DNA from: Sporomusaceae bacterium UBA7701
GTDB lineage: Bacteria; Bacillota; Negativicutes; Sporomusales; UBA7701
Length of the DNA stretch: 64,000 bases
Direction of reading: 5' to 3'
Assembly: GCA_002482545.1 (NCBI GenBank)
Contig: DLGF01000025.1
Coordinates: 124,001-188,000 of the forward strand
Shown here: in pieces, positions 46,023-55,102 of the stretch
Layout of the letters: each line of letters opens with the position of its first letter
Position numbering within the stretch: position 1 is the stretch's first letter
Program-made: the position numbers and the translations under genes
Notes under the pieces: generated by a model
What the model was told of the DNA's origin: nothing
Databases searched by the model: none
The model's input: only the letters and a program-made list of their open reading frames with translations

Positions 46023-47363
46023 ATGAACAAAGAGCAAGAGAACAACCAAGGGCTCAAAAAGGACCTGGGGTTGACCGCGGCCATGGCTTTGGTTATCGGA
46101 ATGGTTATCGGCTCAGGCATCTTTATGAAACCGGGTAAGGTTATCGCGGCTGCCGGCGATTCTACGATGGCGCTGACCGCCTGGGCCCTTGGAGGGATTA
46201 TAACTTTGGCCGCCGGACTCACCGTGGCCGAACTGGGAGCGCAAATTCCCAAAACCGGAGGTTTATACGCTTATTTGGATGAAGTATACGGAAAGTTCTG
46301 GGGCTATCTTTTCGGCTGGGTTCAGACGCTGATCTACGGCCCGGCGACCATTGCGGCCTTAGGTCTGTATTTCGCTTCGCTGTTAATTCCCTTTTTCAGT
46401 TTTGATCCGTCGCTGAAAATGCCGATCGCCATTATGGCCGTGCTGTTCCTGGCGGGCATAACCTCCCTCGGCAGCAAATACGGCGGCTTCATTCAATCTG
46501 TGGCGACAGCCGGCAAGCTGATTCCCATTGCCCTAATTGCTATTTTTGGCCTCTGGAAGGGAAACGGGCAAATCCTTGGAATGAGCAGCGAGGCCGGAGA
46601 GGCCGCCGGCATGGGAGTCGCCATACTGGCTACTTTGTGGGCTTACGACGGATGGATTGGCGTAGGCTTTGTCGCCGGCGAAATGAAAAATCCCGCGAAA
46701 CAATTGCCCAAGGCCATTATTATCGGCCTTGGCGTCGTTATGATCGCTTATCTGTCGGTCAATCTGGCCATGCTGCATGTTCTTCCGGCGGCGGAAGTCG
46801 TCCGGCTCGGGCAACTCGCGGCAGGAACGACCGCCGGAGTCTTGTTCGGGGATATCGGCGGCAAATTGATCAGTATCGGGATTCTGGTATCGATCTTCGG
46901 CACCCTCAACGGCTATATTCTCACCAGTCCGCGTGTGCCTTACGCCATGGCCCTTCGCAGGCAACTGCCGGCATCCGGGCTTATCGCCAAAGCCAGTGAC
47001 AAATTCGGCACTCCGGTCAACGCCACCATCCTGCAAGTCATCCTTACCCTTTTACTCATGACCCTCGGTGACCCGGACCGGCTTACCGACATCGCCATGT
47101 TCATCATCTGGGTTTTCTATATCTTCGCCTTTGTAGCGGTGTTCGTCCTGCGGAAGAAAAACTCGGCCGCAAGCCGTCCTTACAGCGTTCCCGCCTATCC
47201 TCTGGTTCCGGGGGTTGCGATCGCCGGTGCGGCGTATATCGTAATCAGCACCCTTATCAACAATCCGACGGACACTCTGTATGCGCTGGGCATAACGGCA
47301 GCCGGCATCCCCGTATACTGGCTCATCAATAAGTCCGGTAAGCAGCAGTCGGTTTCCGAGTAG
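46023..47363 (+). CDS. APC-family amino-acid permease under glycine riboswitch control
   Basis: A 446-residue transporter with about 12 membrane spans. The first span has GMVIGSGIFMKPG, the conserved glycine-rich substrate loop of the amino-acid/polyamine/organocation superfamily, and EMKNPAKQLPKAI is the cytoplasmic loop typical of LAT/SteT-like exchangers. ATG 46023 follows GAGGAGGAAAAT; a longer frame from 45918 is not needed. Regulation by a glycine-activated riboswitch points to glycine, or a linked amino acid such as serine or alanine, as substrate. Uptake for catabolism and export of excess glycine are both possible. Confidence 0.9.
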   Translation: MNKEQENNQGLKKDLGLTAAMALVIGMVIGSGIFMKPGKVIAAAGDSTMALTAWALGGIITLAAGLTVAELGAQIPKTGGLYAYLDEVYGKFWGYLFGWVQTLIYGPATIAALGLYFASLLIPFFSFDPSLKMPIAIMAVLFLAGITSLGSKYGGFIQSVATAGKLIPIALIAIFGLWKGNGQILGMSSEAGEAAGMGVAILATLWAYDGWIGVGFVAGEMKNPAKQLPKAIIIGLGVVMIAYLSVNLAMLHVLPAAEVVRLGQLAAGTTAGVLFGDIGGKLISIGILVSIFGTLNGYILTSPRVPYAMALRRQLPASGLIAKASDKFGTPVNATILQVILTLLLMTLGDPDRLTDIAMFIIWVFYIFAFVAVFVLRKKNSAASRPYSVPAYPLVPGVAIAGAAYIVISTLINNPTDTLYALGITAAGIPVYWLINKSGKQQSVSE

Positions 47364-47431
47364 TTTCCCCCAGCGATAAAAGGGGCTGTGCCAACGTTAC
47401 GGCAGGCAGTTCCTTTCCCTTATGAAAATGT

Positions 47432-47473
47432 GAAAAGAGGCTGCCCGCCTCTAAGGCCGGGCAGCCTCTTTTC
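47432..47473. terminator. Bidirectional terminator between the permease and the UroD-like gene
   Basis: Perfect 16-bp stem (GAAAAGAGGCTGCCCG / CGGGCAGCCTCTTTTC) with a 10-nt loop, lying between two convergent genes. Confidence 0.9.
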
Positions 47474-47506
47474 GTGGTATTGCCAGCTAGCTTCCGCTCC
47501 GGCCGG

Positions 47507-48577
47507 CTATTTCAGCCGCTCGGGATCAATCGGCCACTTGCCGAAAGTGCGCGCCGCGTCCATCATTGCCAGGACATTCTCGGTCGGGGTTCTCAAAGCC
47601 AGCCCGCAGCCCGAGGACAGAATAAAGCCTTTGGGATTGTCGTAAGCTTTGCGGAGACATTCTTTAACTTCGTCGGCCACCTGCTGGGGCGTTCCCTTCC
47701 AAAGGGTATAGGGTTTGACATTGCCGGCCACCGCCACGCGGTGGCCGACCTTTTCCTTCGCTTCGGCCAGATCCACCTGGTTGTCGAGACTGAGTACCGT
47801 CGCGCCGACGTCGGCCATATCATTCCAAAGCTTCGTCGTGTCGCCGCAGATGTGCATAAACGGTCCGGCGCCCCAGTGCTTGACGATCCGGTCGCAATAT
47901 TGCTTCAGGTAAGGCATGGCGAATTCCCTAAAGTGTTTTTCGCTGAGGATGGTTCCCGAGGCGGTCGGCTCGGCGATGCTGGGCTTGATTCCCCTGCTGC
48001 TCAAAACATCGATGAACAGCAGCACATTGTCGGTGACGAACTGCAGCAGCCGGTGCACCTTTTCCGGCTGGCGGTGCATGTCCTTCAGCAACTTGTCTGT
48101 TCCGCGCACCGCACCGGCGGTGGTGATCGGGCCGCCGACCGAACAGCCTACGCCGACGCGCTCCTTGACGGCCTCCTGCACTGTTTTCAGCGCCTCCAGA
48201 ATGATCGGGAGGCGGCCGGAGCGGGTCGGGTCGATCAGCGGCAGCCGCTCCAGGTCTTCGTAGTCGGTAATCGCCGGCGCGCTCACATAAGGGATTCCGT
48301 AGTCCGGGAAGGTAAGCTTCGTGCCAATGGCCTCGGCGATGCCCATAAGCCCCGGGCCGGAACCGACCGAGTCGATTTCGTAGGTTTCGAAAGCATGAAT
48401 CTGGGCCTGGGCCATAAGTTCGGCGGAATAATAGTACCGGTGCATGGGTCCGCCCATCAGCGCGTACGATTGATCGGTCACCAGCGGCATGCACGGAATG
48501 CGGTCGATCGGCTTGCCGGCGGCCAGGGCGGCCATGCGTTCCTTGGGACTTAGTTCGTCTTTCCAGATGGTTTTCAT
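47507..48577 (-). CDS. UroD-family methyltransferase (MtaA/CmuA-like)
   Basis: A 356-residue TIM-barrel of the uroporphyrinogen decarboxylase superfamily. It has the zinc motif of the corrinoid-dependent methyltransferases: His-x-Cys in FMHICGDTTKLW and the third ligand in ILSSGCGLALRTP. Heme synthesis is therefore unlikely; methyl transfer between a corrinoid protein and a thiol or tetrahydrofolate is the family role. No corrinoid protein or reductive activase gene lies nearby. It is divergent from yhfZ and ends at a bidirectional terminator. Confidence 0.88.
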   Translation of the reverse strand: MKTIWKDELSPKERMAALAAGKPIDRIPCMPLVTDQSYALMGGPMHRYYYSAELMAQAQIHAFETYEIDSVGSGPGLMGIAEAIGTKLTFPDYGIPYVSAPAITDYEDLERLPLIDPTRSGRLPIILEALKTVQEAVKERVGVGCSVGGPITTAGAVRGTDKLLKDMHRQPEKVHRLLQFVTDNVLLFIDVLSSRGIKPSIAEPTASGTILSEKHFREFAMPYLKQYCDRIVKHWGAGPFMHICGDTTKLWNDMADVGATVLSLDNQVDLAEAKEKVGHRVAVAGNVKPYTLWKGTPQQVADEVKECLRKAYDNPKGFILSSGCGLALRTPTENVLAMMDAARTFGKWPIDPERLK

Positions 48578-48805
48578 TGATTCTATTCCCCCTATTACAC
48601 CACTGTCTTGCGCAATGGATATAAAGAATATATTTAAAATTGATAGAATATTTCAATGCAAATGATGAAAATCCCTTGTCAAAAAACAGCATCTGGGATG
48701 CCCTGAGAATTTTTTTAAAATATTCCGGCAAAAGTCATGCCCGGAAGGGGCGGTTCCCTCAGCCTTTGCGCGCAAGCCAGCCGGAAAACAATGGTCAGAA
48801 AAATC

Positions 48806-48858
48806 TTGCCGATACCTTTTCCGGATGGTATGATGAAAGCAAAATACAAAATTATGTA
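48806..48858 (+). promoter_or_regulatory. yhfZ promoter and first operator
   Basis: TTGCCG (48806-48811) and TATGAT (48829-48834) are 17 bases apart. At about +5 lies the near-palindrome TACAAAATTATGTA (48845-48858). The same element occurs at the downstream internal promoter, which suggests a site for the YhfZ regulator. Confidence 0.65.
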
Positions 48859-48873
48859 CATTGAGGACGAGAC

Positions 48874-49800
48874 ATGAATATACAAGCGCATATTCTTCAG
48901 AAAAACGGTCTCGTAGCCATAAAGCTGGCGCGGGAGCTCATGACCCTGAAAACCGGGGACCGGCTCAGCACCATTGAAGAATACTCGCAAAAGTACAGCG
49001 CCGCCCGAGGGACCGTCCAAGCCGCCCTGAAGCTGCTGGGCCAGTACAAGGCCATTGCGCTCGAACCCCGGGGACATCTCGGCACCTTTATCACCGGCGT
49101 TGACTATGAAGTGCTGTGGGAGTTTACCGGATTGGGAACCATCATGGGGGTTATGCCGCTGCCCTATTCCAGGCGCTACGAGGGACTGGCCACCGGGCTA
49201 TACCAGGTGCTCGGCAGCCGGCGGATACCCTTCAGCCTGGCCTATATGCGGGGAGCGGAGACGCGGCTCAGCGCCCTGAAAAGCGGACGCTATGATCTGG
49301 CGATTGTTTCCCGATTGGCCGCCGCCGCAGCCATCGAACGGGGGCAGGAGATCGATATCGCCATCGAATTTGGGCGGTATACCTATGTCAATCAGCATGT
49401 CATCCTATTCTCCGACACTGCGAAGCGGGAGATCGAGGACGGCATGGCAGTCGGAGTCGACCGGACCTCCATTGACCACCATCTGCTGACGCTGAGTCAG
49501 TGCGCCGGGAAACGGGTCAATCTGGTCGATCTGGCGTATAATCAGATCATCAGCAAGCTGCAGGCCCGGGAAATTGACGCGGCGGTCTGGAATATCGATG
49601 AAATTTTGGAACGCCAGATCGATATCCCCTATTATTCGCTTCGCAGCGACGAGTTCGCCGACTGCGACACCGAAGCCGTGGCGGTCGTAAACCGCCAGAA
49701 CGACGGGCTCCGCAATCTGCTCAGCGCTTTTGTCGATAAGGAGGAAGTGGTGACCTGCCAGCAGCAGGTGGTGAGGGGAGAGCGGATTCCGAACTACTAG
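48874..49800 (+). CDS. yhfZ: YhfZ-family transcriptional regulator
   Basis: A 308-residue regulator. The N-terminal about 75 residues form a winged helix of GntR style (IEEYSQKYSAARGTVQAALKLL), and the rest is a YhfZ C-terminal ligand-binding domain resembling a solute-binding protein (YEGLATGLYQVLGSRRIPFSLAYMRG). It is the first gene of the yhf/php-like operon and probably controls it through the two TAC-N8-GTA palindromes. Its ligand is unknown. Confidence 0.88.
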   Translation: MNIQAHILQKNGLVAIKLARELMTLKTGDRLSTIEEYSQKYSAARGTVQAALKLLGQYKAIALEPRGHLGTFITGVDYEVLWEFTGLGTIMGVMPLPYSRRYEGLATGLYQVLGSRRIPFSLAYMRGAETRLSALKSGRYDLAIVSRLAAAAAIERGQEIDIAIEFGRYTYVNQHVILFSDTAKREIEDGMAVGVDRTSIDHHLLTLSQCAGKRVNLVDLAYNQIISKLQAREIDAAVWNIDEILERQIDIPYYSLRSDEFADCDTEAVAVVNRQNDGLRNLLSAFVDKEEVVTCQQQVVRGERIPNY

Positions 49801-49830
49801 AAGGGTGGGTGAATTGCCCGGAGGGCTTGA

Positions 49831-49859
49831 TTGGTTCAATATACGAAATTATGTATAAT
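49831..49859 (+). promoter_or_regulatory. Internal promoter and second operator of the yhf operon
   Basis: TTGGTT (49831-49836) and TATAAT (49854-49859) are 17 bases apart. TACGAAATTATGTA (49842-49855) overlaps the -10 and matches the operator before yhfZ at 13 of 14 positions. It would drive the PRD and metabolic genes separately from yhfZ. Confidence 0.65.
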
Positions 49860-49871
49860 GGGAGCGATACA

Positions 49872-50237
49872 ATGGACTTGAGCGTGCGGCTGCAAATTCT
49901 CCAAGATGCGGGGCAATTGAGCGAAGCCAACCACCGGGCGATTGCCGGGATCATCGCCATGCTGGCCGATGACTGGAACATCGAACTGACGGAGGAAAAT
50001 GGGGCCATGTTTGTTACCCATTTGGCCATTGCCTTGGAACGGATCGCCAAAGGGGAGCCGGTCAAGCCCGTAGAGGAGTACGTATTGGCTGAACTGAAGA
50101 GCCAGGACTGTTTCGGCTCCTGCCGCCGGGCGCTGGCCGGCATTGCGGCGATCGTGGGGCGGGAGTTCCCCGGGGAGGAAGAAGGGTATGTGCTGATTCA
50201 TTTGTGTACCCTATTTGCAAAGGAGGCCCAGCGATGA
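49872..50237 (+). CDS. PRD-domain protein of the yhf operon
   Basis: A 121-residue single PTS-regulation domain (PRD): MFVTHLAIALERIAKGEPVKP with the conserved His and GYVLIHLCTLFAKE. It has no DNA-binding part. In E. coli yhfY occupies this position next to yhfZ. The likely role is a phosphorylation-sensing partner for YhfZ or the transporter; inference. ATG 49872 is chosen; a longer frame starts inside the promoter. It overlaps yhfU by 4 bases. Confidence 0.83.
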   Translation: MDLSVRLQILQDAGQLSEANHRAIAGIIAMLADDWNIELTEENGAMFVTHLAIALERIAKGEPVKPVEEYVLAELKSQDCFGSCRRALAGIAAIVGREFPGEEEGYVLIHLCTLFAKEAQR

Positions 50238-50596
50238 TTCGTGTGGTTGTCGGAGGTCAGATCGATAAGGAAAGGCTTGCGGACTTGGTCAAGAAATTGG
50301 GCGGCGATCAGGTCGAAGTGACGGTAAAATCGGACATCGAGGCCGCGCTGGCCATAAAAACCAACCAGGCGGACTACTATCTGGGCGCCTGCCACACCGG
50401 CGGCGGCGGGGCGCTTGCCATGGCGATCGCCCTTCTGGGCATGGGGTTGTGCGCCACGGTCTCCATGCCGGGCATGATGAAAAGCCAAGCCGACATTATC
50501 AAAGAAATCGACAGCGGCAAAAAGGCCTTTGGCTTTACGCCGCAGCACATGGAGCAAGTCGTGCCGATCATCGTCCGGAAAATCCTCGGGCAGTAG
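50234..50596 (+). CDS. yhfU: YhfU-family protein (DUF2620)
   Basis: A 120-residue cytosolic protein. The core YLGACHTGGGGALAMAIALLG and VSMPGMMKSQADIIKEI is the DUF2620 signature, resembling PTS EIIB-like or glycine-rich nucleotide loops. ATGA overlap with the PRD gene indicates coupling. Its function is unknown, but it always occurs next to the YhfT membrane protein, suggesting a transporter subunit. Confidence 0.86.
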   Translation: MIRVVVGGQIDKERLADLVKKLGGDQVEVTVKSDIEAALAIKTNQADYYLGACHTGGGGALAMAIALLGMGLCATVSMPGMMKSQADIIKEIDSGKKAFGFTPQHMEQVVPIIVRKILGQ

Positions 50597-50653
50597 CACC
50601 GGCGACGATGAATGTAGCGGTACAGATCGATTCATTCGGGGGAGGAGAAAAGG

Positions 50654-51940
50654 ATGAAAATCTTACTGATGGCGTTAATCGGCGCCTTGGCGTCGATTTT
50701 AGCCAACAAAGGGGTGGCCGTGTTCAATGACGGATTGCGGCCGATTATGCCGGAATACCTGGAAGGCCGCATGGACCGGAAGGCCCTTGCCGCCACAAGC
50801 TTTGCCCTCAGCTTTGGACTGGTCATCGGTTTCGGCATTCCCATTTCCCTGGCGGCGACGATTATTCTCATCCACAGCATTCTGCTCGGTACGGATATCA
50901 TCGGCACCTGGTGCCCCGAGGGGAAAAAGGGCGTCCTGATGTCCGGGCTGGTCGGCGCCGCCTATGGAGCAGGAATCGCCGCGGGGCTCGAGGTCGTTGT
51001 CAATCTGTTTAAGGCGCTTCCCGTAAACTTCCTGCCGCAGCTGGGCCAGGTGGGCGGCCCGATTGTCGCGGCTTTCGCCGCTTTCCCGGCCCTGACGGTA
51101 GCCTACCAGTACGGCTTCAGGAAGGGCCTGGTCACCCTGGTGGCCTCGTTCCTGGTCCGCCAATTCGTCCAATACTGGGGAACCATCAGCGTCGGCGGCG
51201 CTAAAGTGGCTCTCAATCCCGAGGGGATGGCCCTCCTGACGGGGATGGTCATCCTGATCATCTTCGCCACCCGGGAGAAGGTCGATCCCCATGCCGCCAC
51301 AGTGGACCTCAGCGTGCTTTTTAGCGAGCGGGTAAAACGGATCAAGGGGAACATCCCGTACCTGGCGGTGATGGGCGGTCTGGTAGCCGCCGCGACCAGT
51401 TACAACATTCTGGCCGGCGATCCCATATCCCTCAACCTTCTGGCCAAGGGAAAGGACTACGAAGCCGCGTTGACGGCCTTTGCCCGCGGGATCGGCTTTA
51501 TTCCGCTGGTGACGACCACGGCGATCGCCACCGGGGTCTACGGGCCGGTCGGCTTGACCTTTGTCTTCACCATCGGCCTTTTGATCAAGAATCCGCTGGC
51601 GGCTTTTGTCCTGGGGGCGGTGATGATCGCGGCGGAAGTGCTGCTGCTGGACGCGCTGGCCAAGTTCCTCGATAAGTTTCCCGGCATGCGCAAATGCGGC
51701 GACAACATTCGCACCGCCATGTCCAAGCTGCTGGAAGTCGCCCTGCTGGTGGGCGGTATGATGGCCGCCAACGCCATGGCCCCGGGACTCGGTTTCTTCG
51801 TGGTCGCCGGCCTCTATATTCTCAACCAGACCGCGAAAAAGCCCTTTGTCAACATGGCGGTAGGCCCGCTGGGAGCCATCTTGGTCGGCGTGCTCGTCAA
51901 TCTCCTCTATATCGCCGGCCTGTACTTGCCTCCCAAGTAA
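50654..51940 (+). CDS. yhfT: YhfT-family membrane transporter
   Basis: A 428-residue protein with about ten hydrophobic spans. The loops LKGTDIIGTWCPEGKKGVL-like region (GTDIIGTWCPEGKKG) and KFPGMRKCGDNIRTAMSKLLEVALLVGG fit YhfT. It is presumed to import the unknown substrate of the php/yhf pathway together with YhfU. A GGGGGAGGAGAAAAGG site precedes the ATG. Confidence 0.88.
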   Translation: MKILLMALIGALASILANKGVAVFNDGLRPIMPEYLEGRMDRKALAATSFALSFGLVIGFGIPISLAATIILIHSILLGTDIIGTWCPEGKKGVLMSGLVGAAYGAGIAAGLEVVVNLFKALPVNFLPQLGQVGGPIVAAFAAFPALTVAYQYGFRKGLVTLVASFLVRQFVQYWGTISVGGAKVALNPEGMALLTGMVILIIFATREKVDPHAATVDLSVLFSERVKRIKGNIPYLAVMGGLVAAATSYNILAGDPISLNLLAKGKDYEAALTAFARGIGFIPLVTTTAIATGVYGPVGLTFVFTIGLLIKNPLAAFVLGAVMIAAEVLLLDALAKFLDKFPGMRKCGDNIRTAMSKLLEVALLVGGMMAANAMAPGLGFFVVAGLYILNQTAKKPFVNMAVGPLGAILVGVLVNLLYIAGLYLPPK

Positions 51941-51991
51941 CAGCCGGCTGCTCGCCGCCAAGTCATCTCCGTCCGGAAGGGGAGAGCGCTT

Positions 51992-53101
51992 TTGTTTTCC
52001 GTAAACACCGAACTCATCCGGCTGGCCCGGGCCACCCAGAAGGCGATGCAGCAAACCGGCAGCACCGTGGTGAGGGTAAACCCCGACATGCTGCTGGACG
52101 CCGCCGGCAAGCTGGAGGCCTATCCGAGCGTGGCGGCGGTCGGCGTCAAGAACACCGGCCAGATTCTCCGCCGGGTGATAAAAAGACTCGTCGAGAGCGG
52201 CGGGTATGTCTGGCATACCGTTGATGCCATGGCCGAAGGCGGACGGGCCATTGATCCCGCCCTGACCAACCCGCTCACGCTGCGCCCGATGACCGGGTCA
52301 TCCAGCGCGACCGCCCTGAATGTTTTGTACGGCATCAACGATCTGGGCCTGGCTACCGACGGCGGGGGATCGGTCCTCGCGCCGGCCATCAGCCTCAACC
52401 TGGCGGCCGTCATGGCCAAAGGCCTGGGGCTTGCCGGCGCCGGCGCCAGGATATCCACCGATAAGATCCGCTTTACGCCCGGGCTGGGAGTGATCAGCCA
52501 CGATTATAAGCTTGCCCGGGAAGCGATTCTCGCTTTGACGGAGGCCGGGCAGGCTTCCCCGGATTACCGCCGGGTCAGCGTCGCCGTCTGTCGCCCGGGG
52601 CAAATCAGCTTGCCGGACGGGACGGACATGTACGGCCGGCTCAGGCCGGCAATCGATTGCCTGCAGAATTTAGGCTGCCGGGTCGAGCCCGCCGACTTCC
52701 CCGATTTTGCCGACCGGCAGCAGGCCATCGACCGGACGCAGGCCCTCTGTCAGCGCTACGACTGCCTCCTGACCTATGAAGGTCCGGTGGACCTCCTGGG
52801 CATCGGCGACTCGGTGCTCGGCGGGATGGGAGCCTTTGCCCGGAACGCCCAGCAGCAGTCCGGGAAGTATCTGGTCAAGATCGCCAACATGATCAACGCC
52901 ACCGCGGTGGCGCTTCCGGCCGACGAGGCGGCTTCCGGCCTGCTCATCGCGGCCCGGGAAGGACGGGAGCCGGGACAGACGGCGCTGGCTTTGGCCGGCC
53001 ACCTGAGGGAGCTGTATCCTCAGCCCGGCTTGTATCAGGATTATTTCCGGGGCGGCCTTACCCGCCGCAGCGATGATTTACTATTTTCCCTCAAGGAGTA
53101 G
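51992..53101 (+). CDS. Amidase-signature-fold protein, atypical
   Basis: A 369-residue protein of the amidase signature fold. TGSSSATALNVL and LGLATDGGGSVLAPAI correspond to the GGSSGGSAA and LGTDTGGSIR motifs; S103 and S127 have the normal 24-residue spacing of cis-Ser and nucleophile. The N-terminal segment carrying the catalytic Lys is compressed: VGVKNTGQILRRVIKRL replaces the usual VKD loop, leaving K53 about 25 residues too close. Catalysis may be altered. TTG 51992 follows AAGGGGAG. It occupies a place in the yhf operon where E. coli has no amidase. Confidence 0.8.
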   Translation: MFSVNTELIRLARATQKAMQQTGSTVVRVNPDMLLDAAGKLEAYPSVAAVGVKNTGQILRRVIKRLVESGGYVWHTVDAMAEGGRAIDPALTNPLTLRPMTGSSSATALNVLYGINDLGLATDGGGSVLAPAISLNLAAVMAKGLGLAGAGARISTDKIRFTPGLGVISHDYKLAREAILALTEAGQASPDYRRVSVAVCRPGQISLPDGTDMYGRLRPAIDCLQNLGCRVEPADFPDFADRQQAIDRTQALCQRYDCLLTYEGPVDLLGIGDSVLGGMGAFARNAQQQSGKYLVKIANMINATAVALPADEAASGLLIAAREGREPGQTALALAGHLRELYPQPGLYQDYFRGGLTRRSDDLLFSLKE

Positions 53102-53106
53102 CTATT

Positions 53107-53979
53107 ATGTTGCGACAAGGCATTACCTACGCCCACGAGCATGTCACCGTCGACCTGTCGGGGGTAAAAGGGGATATCGATTGCCGGCTGGACTGCCAGG
53201 GCGAAACGATCGCGGAATTTCGGCGCCTGAAAGCCCTGGGGGTCGCCAATGTCATCGACGTCACCAACCGCGGCATGGGGCGCAATGTAGAATATGTGCA
53301 ACAGGTCGCCGCCCGGACGGGGATTCACGTCGTCAGTGCGACCGGCTATTATAAAGAGCCATTCCTGCCGGAAGAAGTATACGCTTTAGATGAGAAAGCC
53401 CTGGCGGACATTATGATCGCCGAGATTTTGGAGGGCATCGACGGTACCGGCATCAGAGCCGGAATTATCGGCGAGATCGGCGCCAGCCAGGACCGGATAA
53501 CCCCGGCGGAGGCCAAGGTCTTTGCCGCCGCGGCCCGGGCGCACCGGGAAACGGGCCGGCCGATCAGCACCCATACGACGCTGGGGCGGCTGGGGCTGGA
53601 GCAGGTCGACCTGCTTCAGCGGCAGGGGGTCGATTTGGCCAAGGTTATTATCGGCCACGCCGACCTGAGCGGCGACGCCGCGTATGTGCTGCGCCTCCTG
53701 GATCGCGGCGTCTTTGTCGCCTTTGACACCATCGGCAAGATCAACTATATGGCCGAGGAACGCCGTCTTGCCACGCTGCGGGCCGTCTGCGACCGGGGGC
53801 TGGCCGGCCGGGTGGTGCTGTCCATGGACATAACCCGCCGTTCTCACCTGGCGAGCTTCGGTGGAATTGGTTATTCCTATTTGCTGCAATCCTTCATCCC
53901 CTTCATCCGGGCGAACGGAATCGCCGAAGCGGATATTCAGGACATGCTATGCAATAATATCCATAAAATTTTCCAATAG
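53107..53979 (+). CDS. php: Phosphotriesterase-family protein (Php)
   Basis: A 290-residue metal-dependent TIM-barrel hydrolase. N-terminal HEH (residues 10-12), GEIGAS, the STHTTLGRLG His, KVIIGHADLS and the late Asp in VLSMDITRRS form the binuclear metal site of the phosphotriesterase/php family. The natural substrate of E. coli Php is unknown; lactonase or phosphoester hydrolase roles are possible. Five bases separate it from the amidase-like gene. Confidence 0.9.
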   Translation: MLRQGITYAHEHVTVDLSGVKGDIDCRLDCQGETIAEFRRLKALGVANVIDVTNRGMGRNVEYVQQVAARTGIHVVSATGYYKEPFLPEEVYALDEKALADIMIAEILEGIDGTGIRAGIIGEIGASQDRITPAEAKVFAAAARAHRETGRPISTHTTLGRLGLEQVDLLQRQGVDLAKVIIGHADLSGDAAYVLRLLDRGVFVAFDTIGKINYMAEERRLATLRAVCDRGLAGRVVLSMDITRRSHLASFGGIGYSYLLQSFIPFIRANGIAEADIQDMLCNNIHKIFQ

Positions 53980-53990
53980 GAAGTGGCACT

Positions 53991-55100
53991 ATGCAGACCT
54001 ATCCGTTGGAGTCGCTGACCCTGGCCGAGGCCAAGCAACTGCAGTTCCGCCTGGTAGATATCACCACGCGGTATTTTCGCGGGCGGGACATCCTCTCGCA
54101 GGGAGATCTGGGGGTAGTGGCGGAACAAAACAAGCCAACCGCCACCCGCAAAGTGGAGCAGATTATCGCCGACTTTTTCGACACCGAGGCGGCGGTGCTG
54201 GTCCAGGGGGCCGGGACGGCGGCCATCCGCTGGGGGCTCTACAGTATCCTTCAGCCGGGGCAGACGCTCTTGGTTCACGACGCCCCCCTGTATCCGACCA
54301 CCCGGGTGACGGTCGAAGCCATGGGGCTTTCGCTGGCGGCGGCGGATATGAACGATCCGCGGAAGCTGGCCGAGGCCCTTGACGGACGAAAGCCGGAAGC
54401 CGCCCTCATCCAGCACACCCGGCAGAAGCCGGAGGATGGCTATGTCCTGGCCGAGGTGGTGGCCGGCATCCGGAGGAAATATCCCAAGCTGCCGATACTG
54501 GCCGACGACAATTACGCCGCCCTCAAGGTCCGCCGGATCGGCGTCCAGTGCGGGGCCGACCTCTCCGCCTTTTCGCTGTTCAAGCTGCTTGGCCCGGAAG
54601 GCATCGGCTGCATCGCGGGGCGGGGGGACTTCATCCGCAAAATTGCCGGGGCCAACTACTCGGGCGGGGGCCAAGTCCAGGGCCACACGGCGCTGGCAGC
54701 GCTGCGGGGCATGATTTACGCTCCGGTGGCCTTGGCGCTGCAGGCTGAGGTCAATGAGGAACTGGTCAGCCGGCTCGAGGCCGGCGAAGTTGCCGGGGTG
54801 CGCAAAGCCTTCCTGGCCAACGCCCAGTCGAAAGTGCTCCTGGTGGAACTGGAGCAGCCGGTAGCCAAGGCCGTTATCGCCGCCGCCGAGGAGCTGGGAG
54901 CGGCGCCCCATCCGGTGGGCGCGGAATCGATCTATGAATTTGTACCGATGGTTTACCGGGTTTCAGGCACCTTCTTAGCCGCCGACCCGAGCCTGGAGGA
55001 CCGGATGCTTCGCATCAACCCCCTCCGGGCGGGCGCCGATACCGTCATTCGCATCCTGGGCGCGGCCTTGGCGCAGGCCGGCGGCCAAGGGAGGCGCTAG
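53991..55100 (+). CDS. yhfS: YhfS-family PLP-dependent aminotransferase-like enzyme
   Basis: A 369-residue fold-type I PLP enzyme. The Schiff-base Lys is in AFSLFKLLGPEGIGCI; ILADDNYAALKVRRIG holds the Asp that pairs with the pyridine nitrogen; VLVQGAGTAAIRWGL is the phosphate/ring-stacking region. It is close to the Cys/Met gamma-lyase or aminotransferase class and matches YhfS of E. coli. The substrate is unknown. Confidence 0.88.
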   Translation: MQTYPLESLTLAEAKQLQFRLVDITTRYFRGRDILSQGDLGVVAEQNKPTATRKVEQIIADFFDTEAAVLVQGAGTAAIRWGLYSILQPGQTLLVHDAPLYPTTRVTVEAMGLSLAAADMNDPRKLAEALDGRKPEAALIQHTRQKPEDGYVLAEVVAGIRRKYPKLPILADDNYAALKVRRIGVQCGADLSAFSLFKLLGPEGIGCIAGRGDFIRKIAGANYSGGGQVQGHTALAALRGMIYAPVALALQAEVNEELVSRLEAGEVAGVRKAFLANAQSKVLLVELEQPVAKAVIAAAEELGAAPHPVGAESIYEFVPMVYRVSGTFLAADPSLEDRMLRINPLRAGADTVIRILGAALAQAGGQGRR

Positions 55101-55102
55101 CC

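Noticed and set aside
50699..52216. Open frame of 505 codons on the minus strand opposite yhfT
   Set aside because: Antisense shadow; rich in His, Gly and Arg, no domain, and yhfT on the other strand is convincing.
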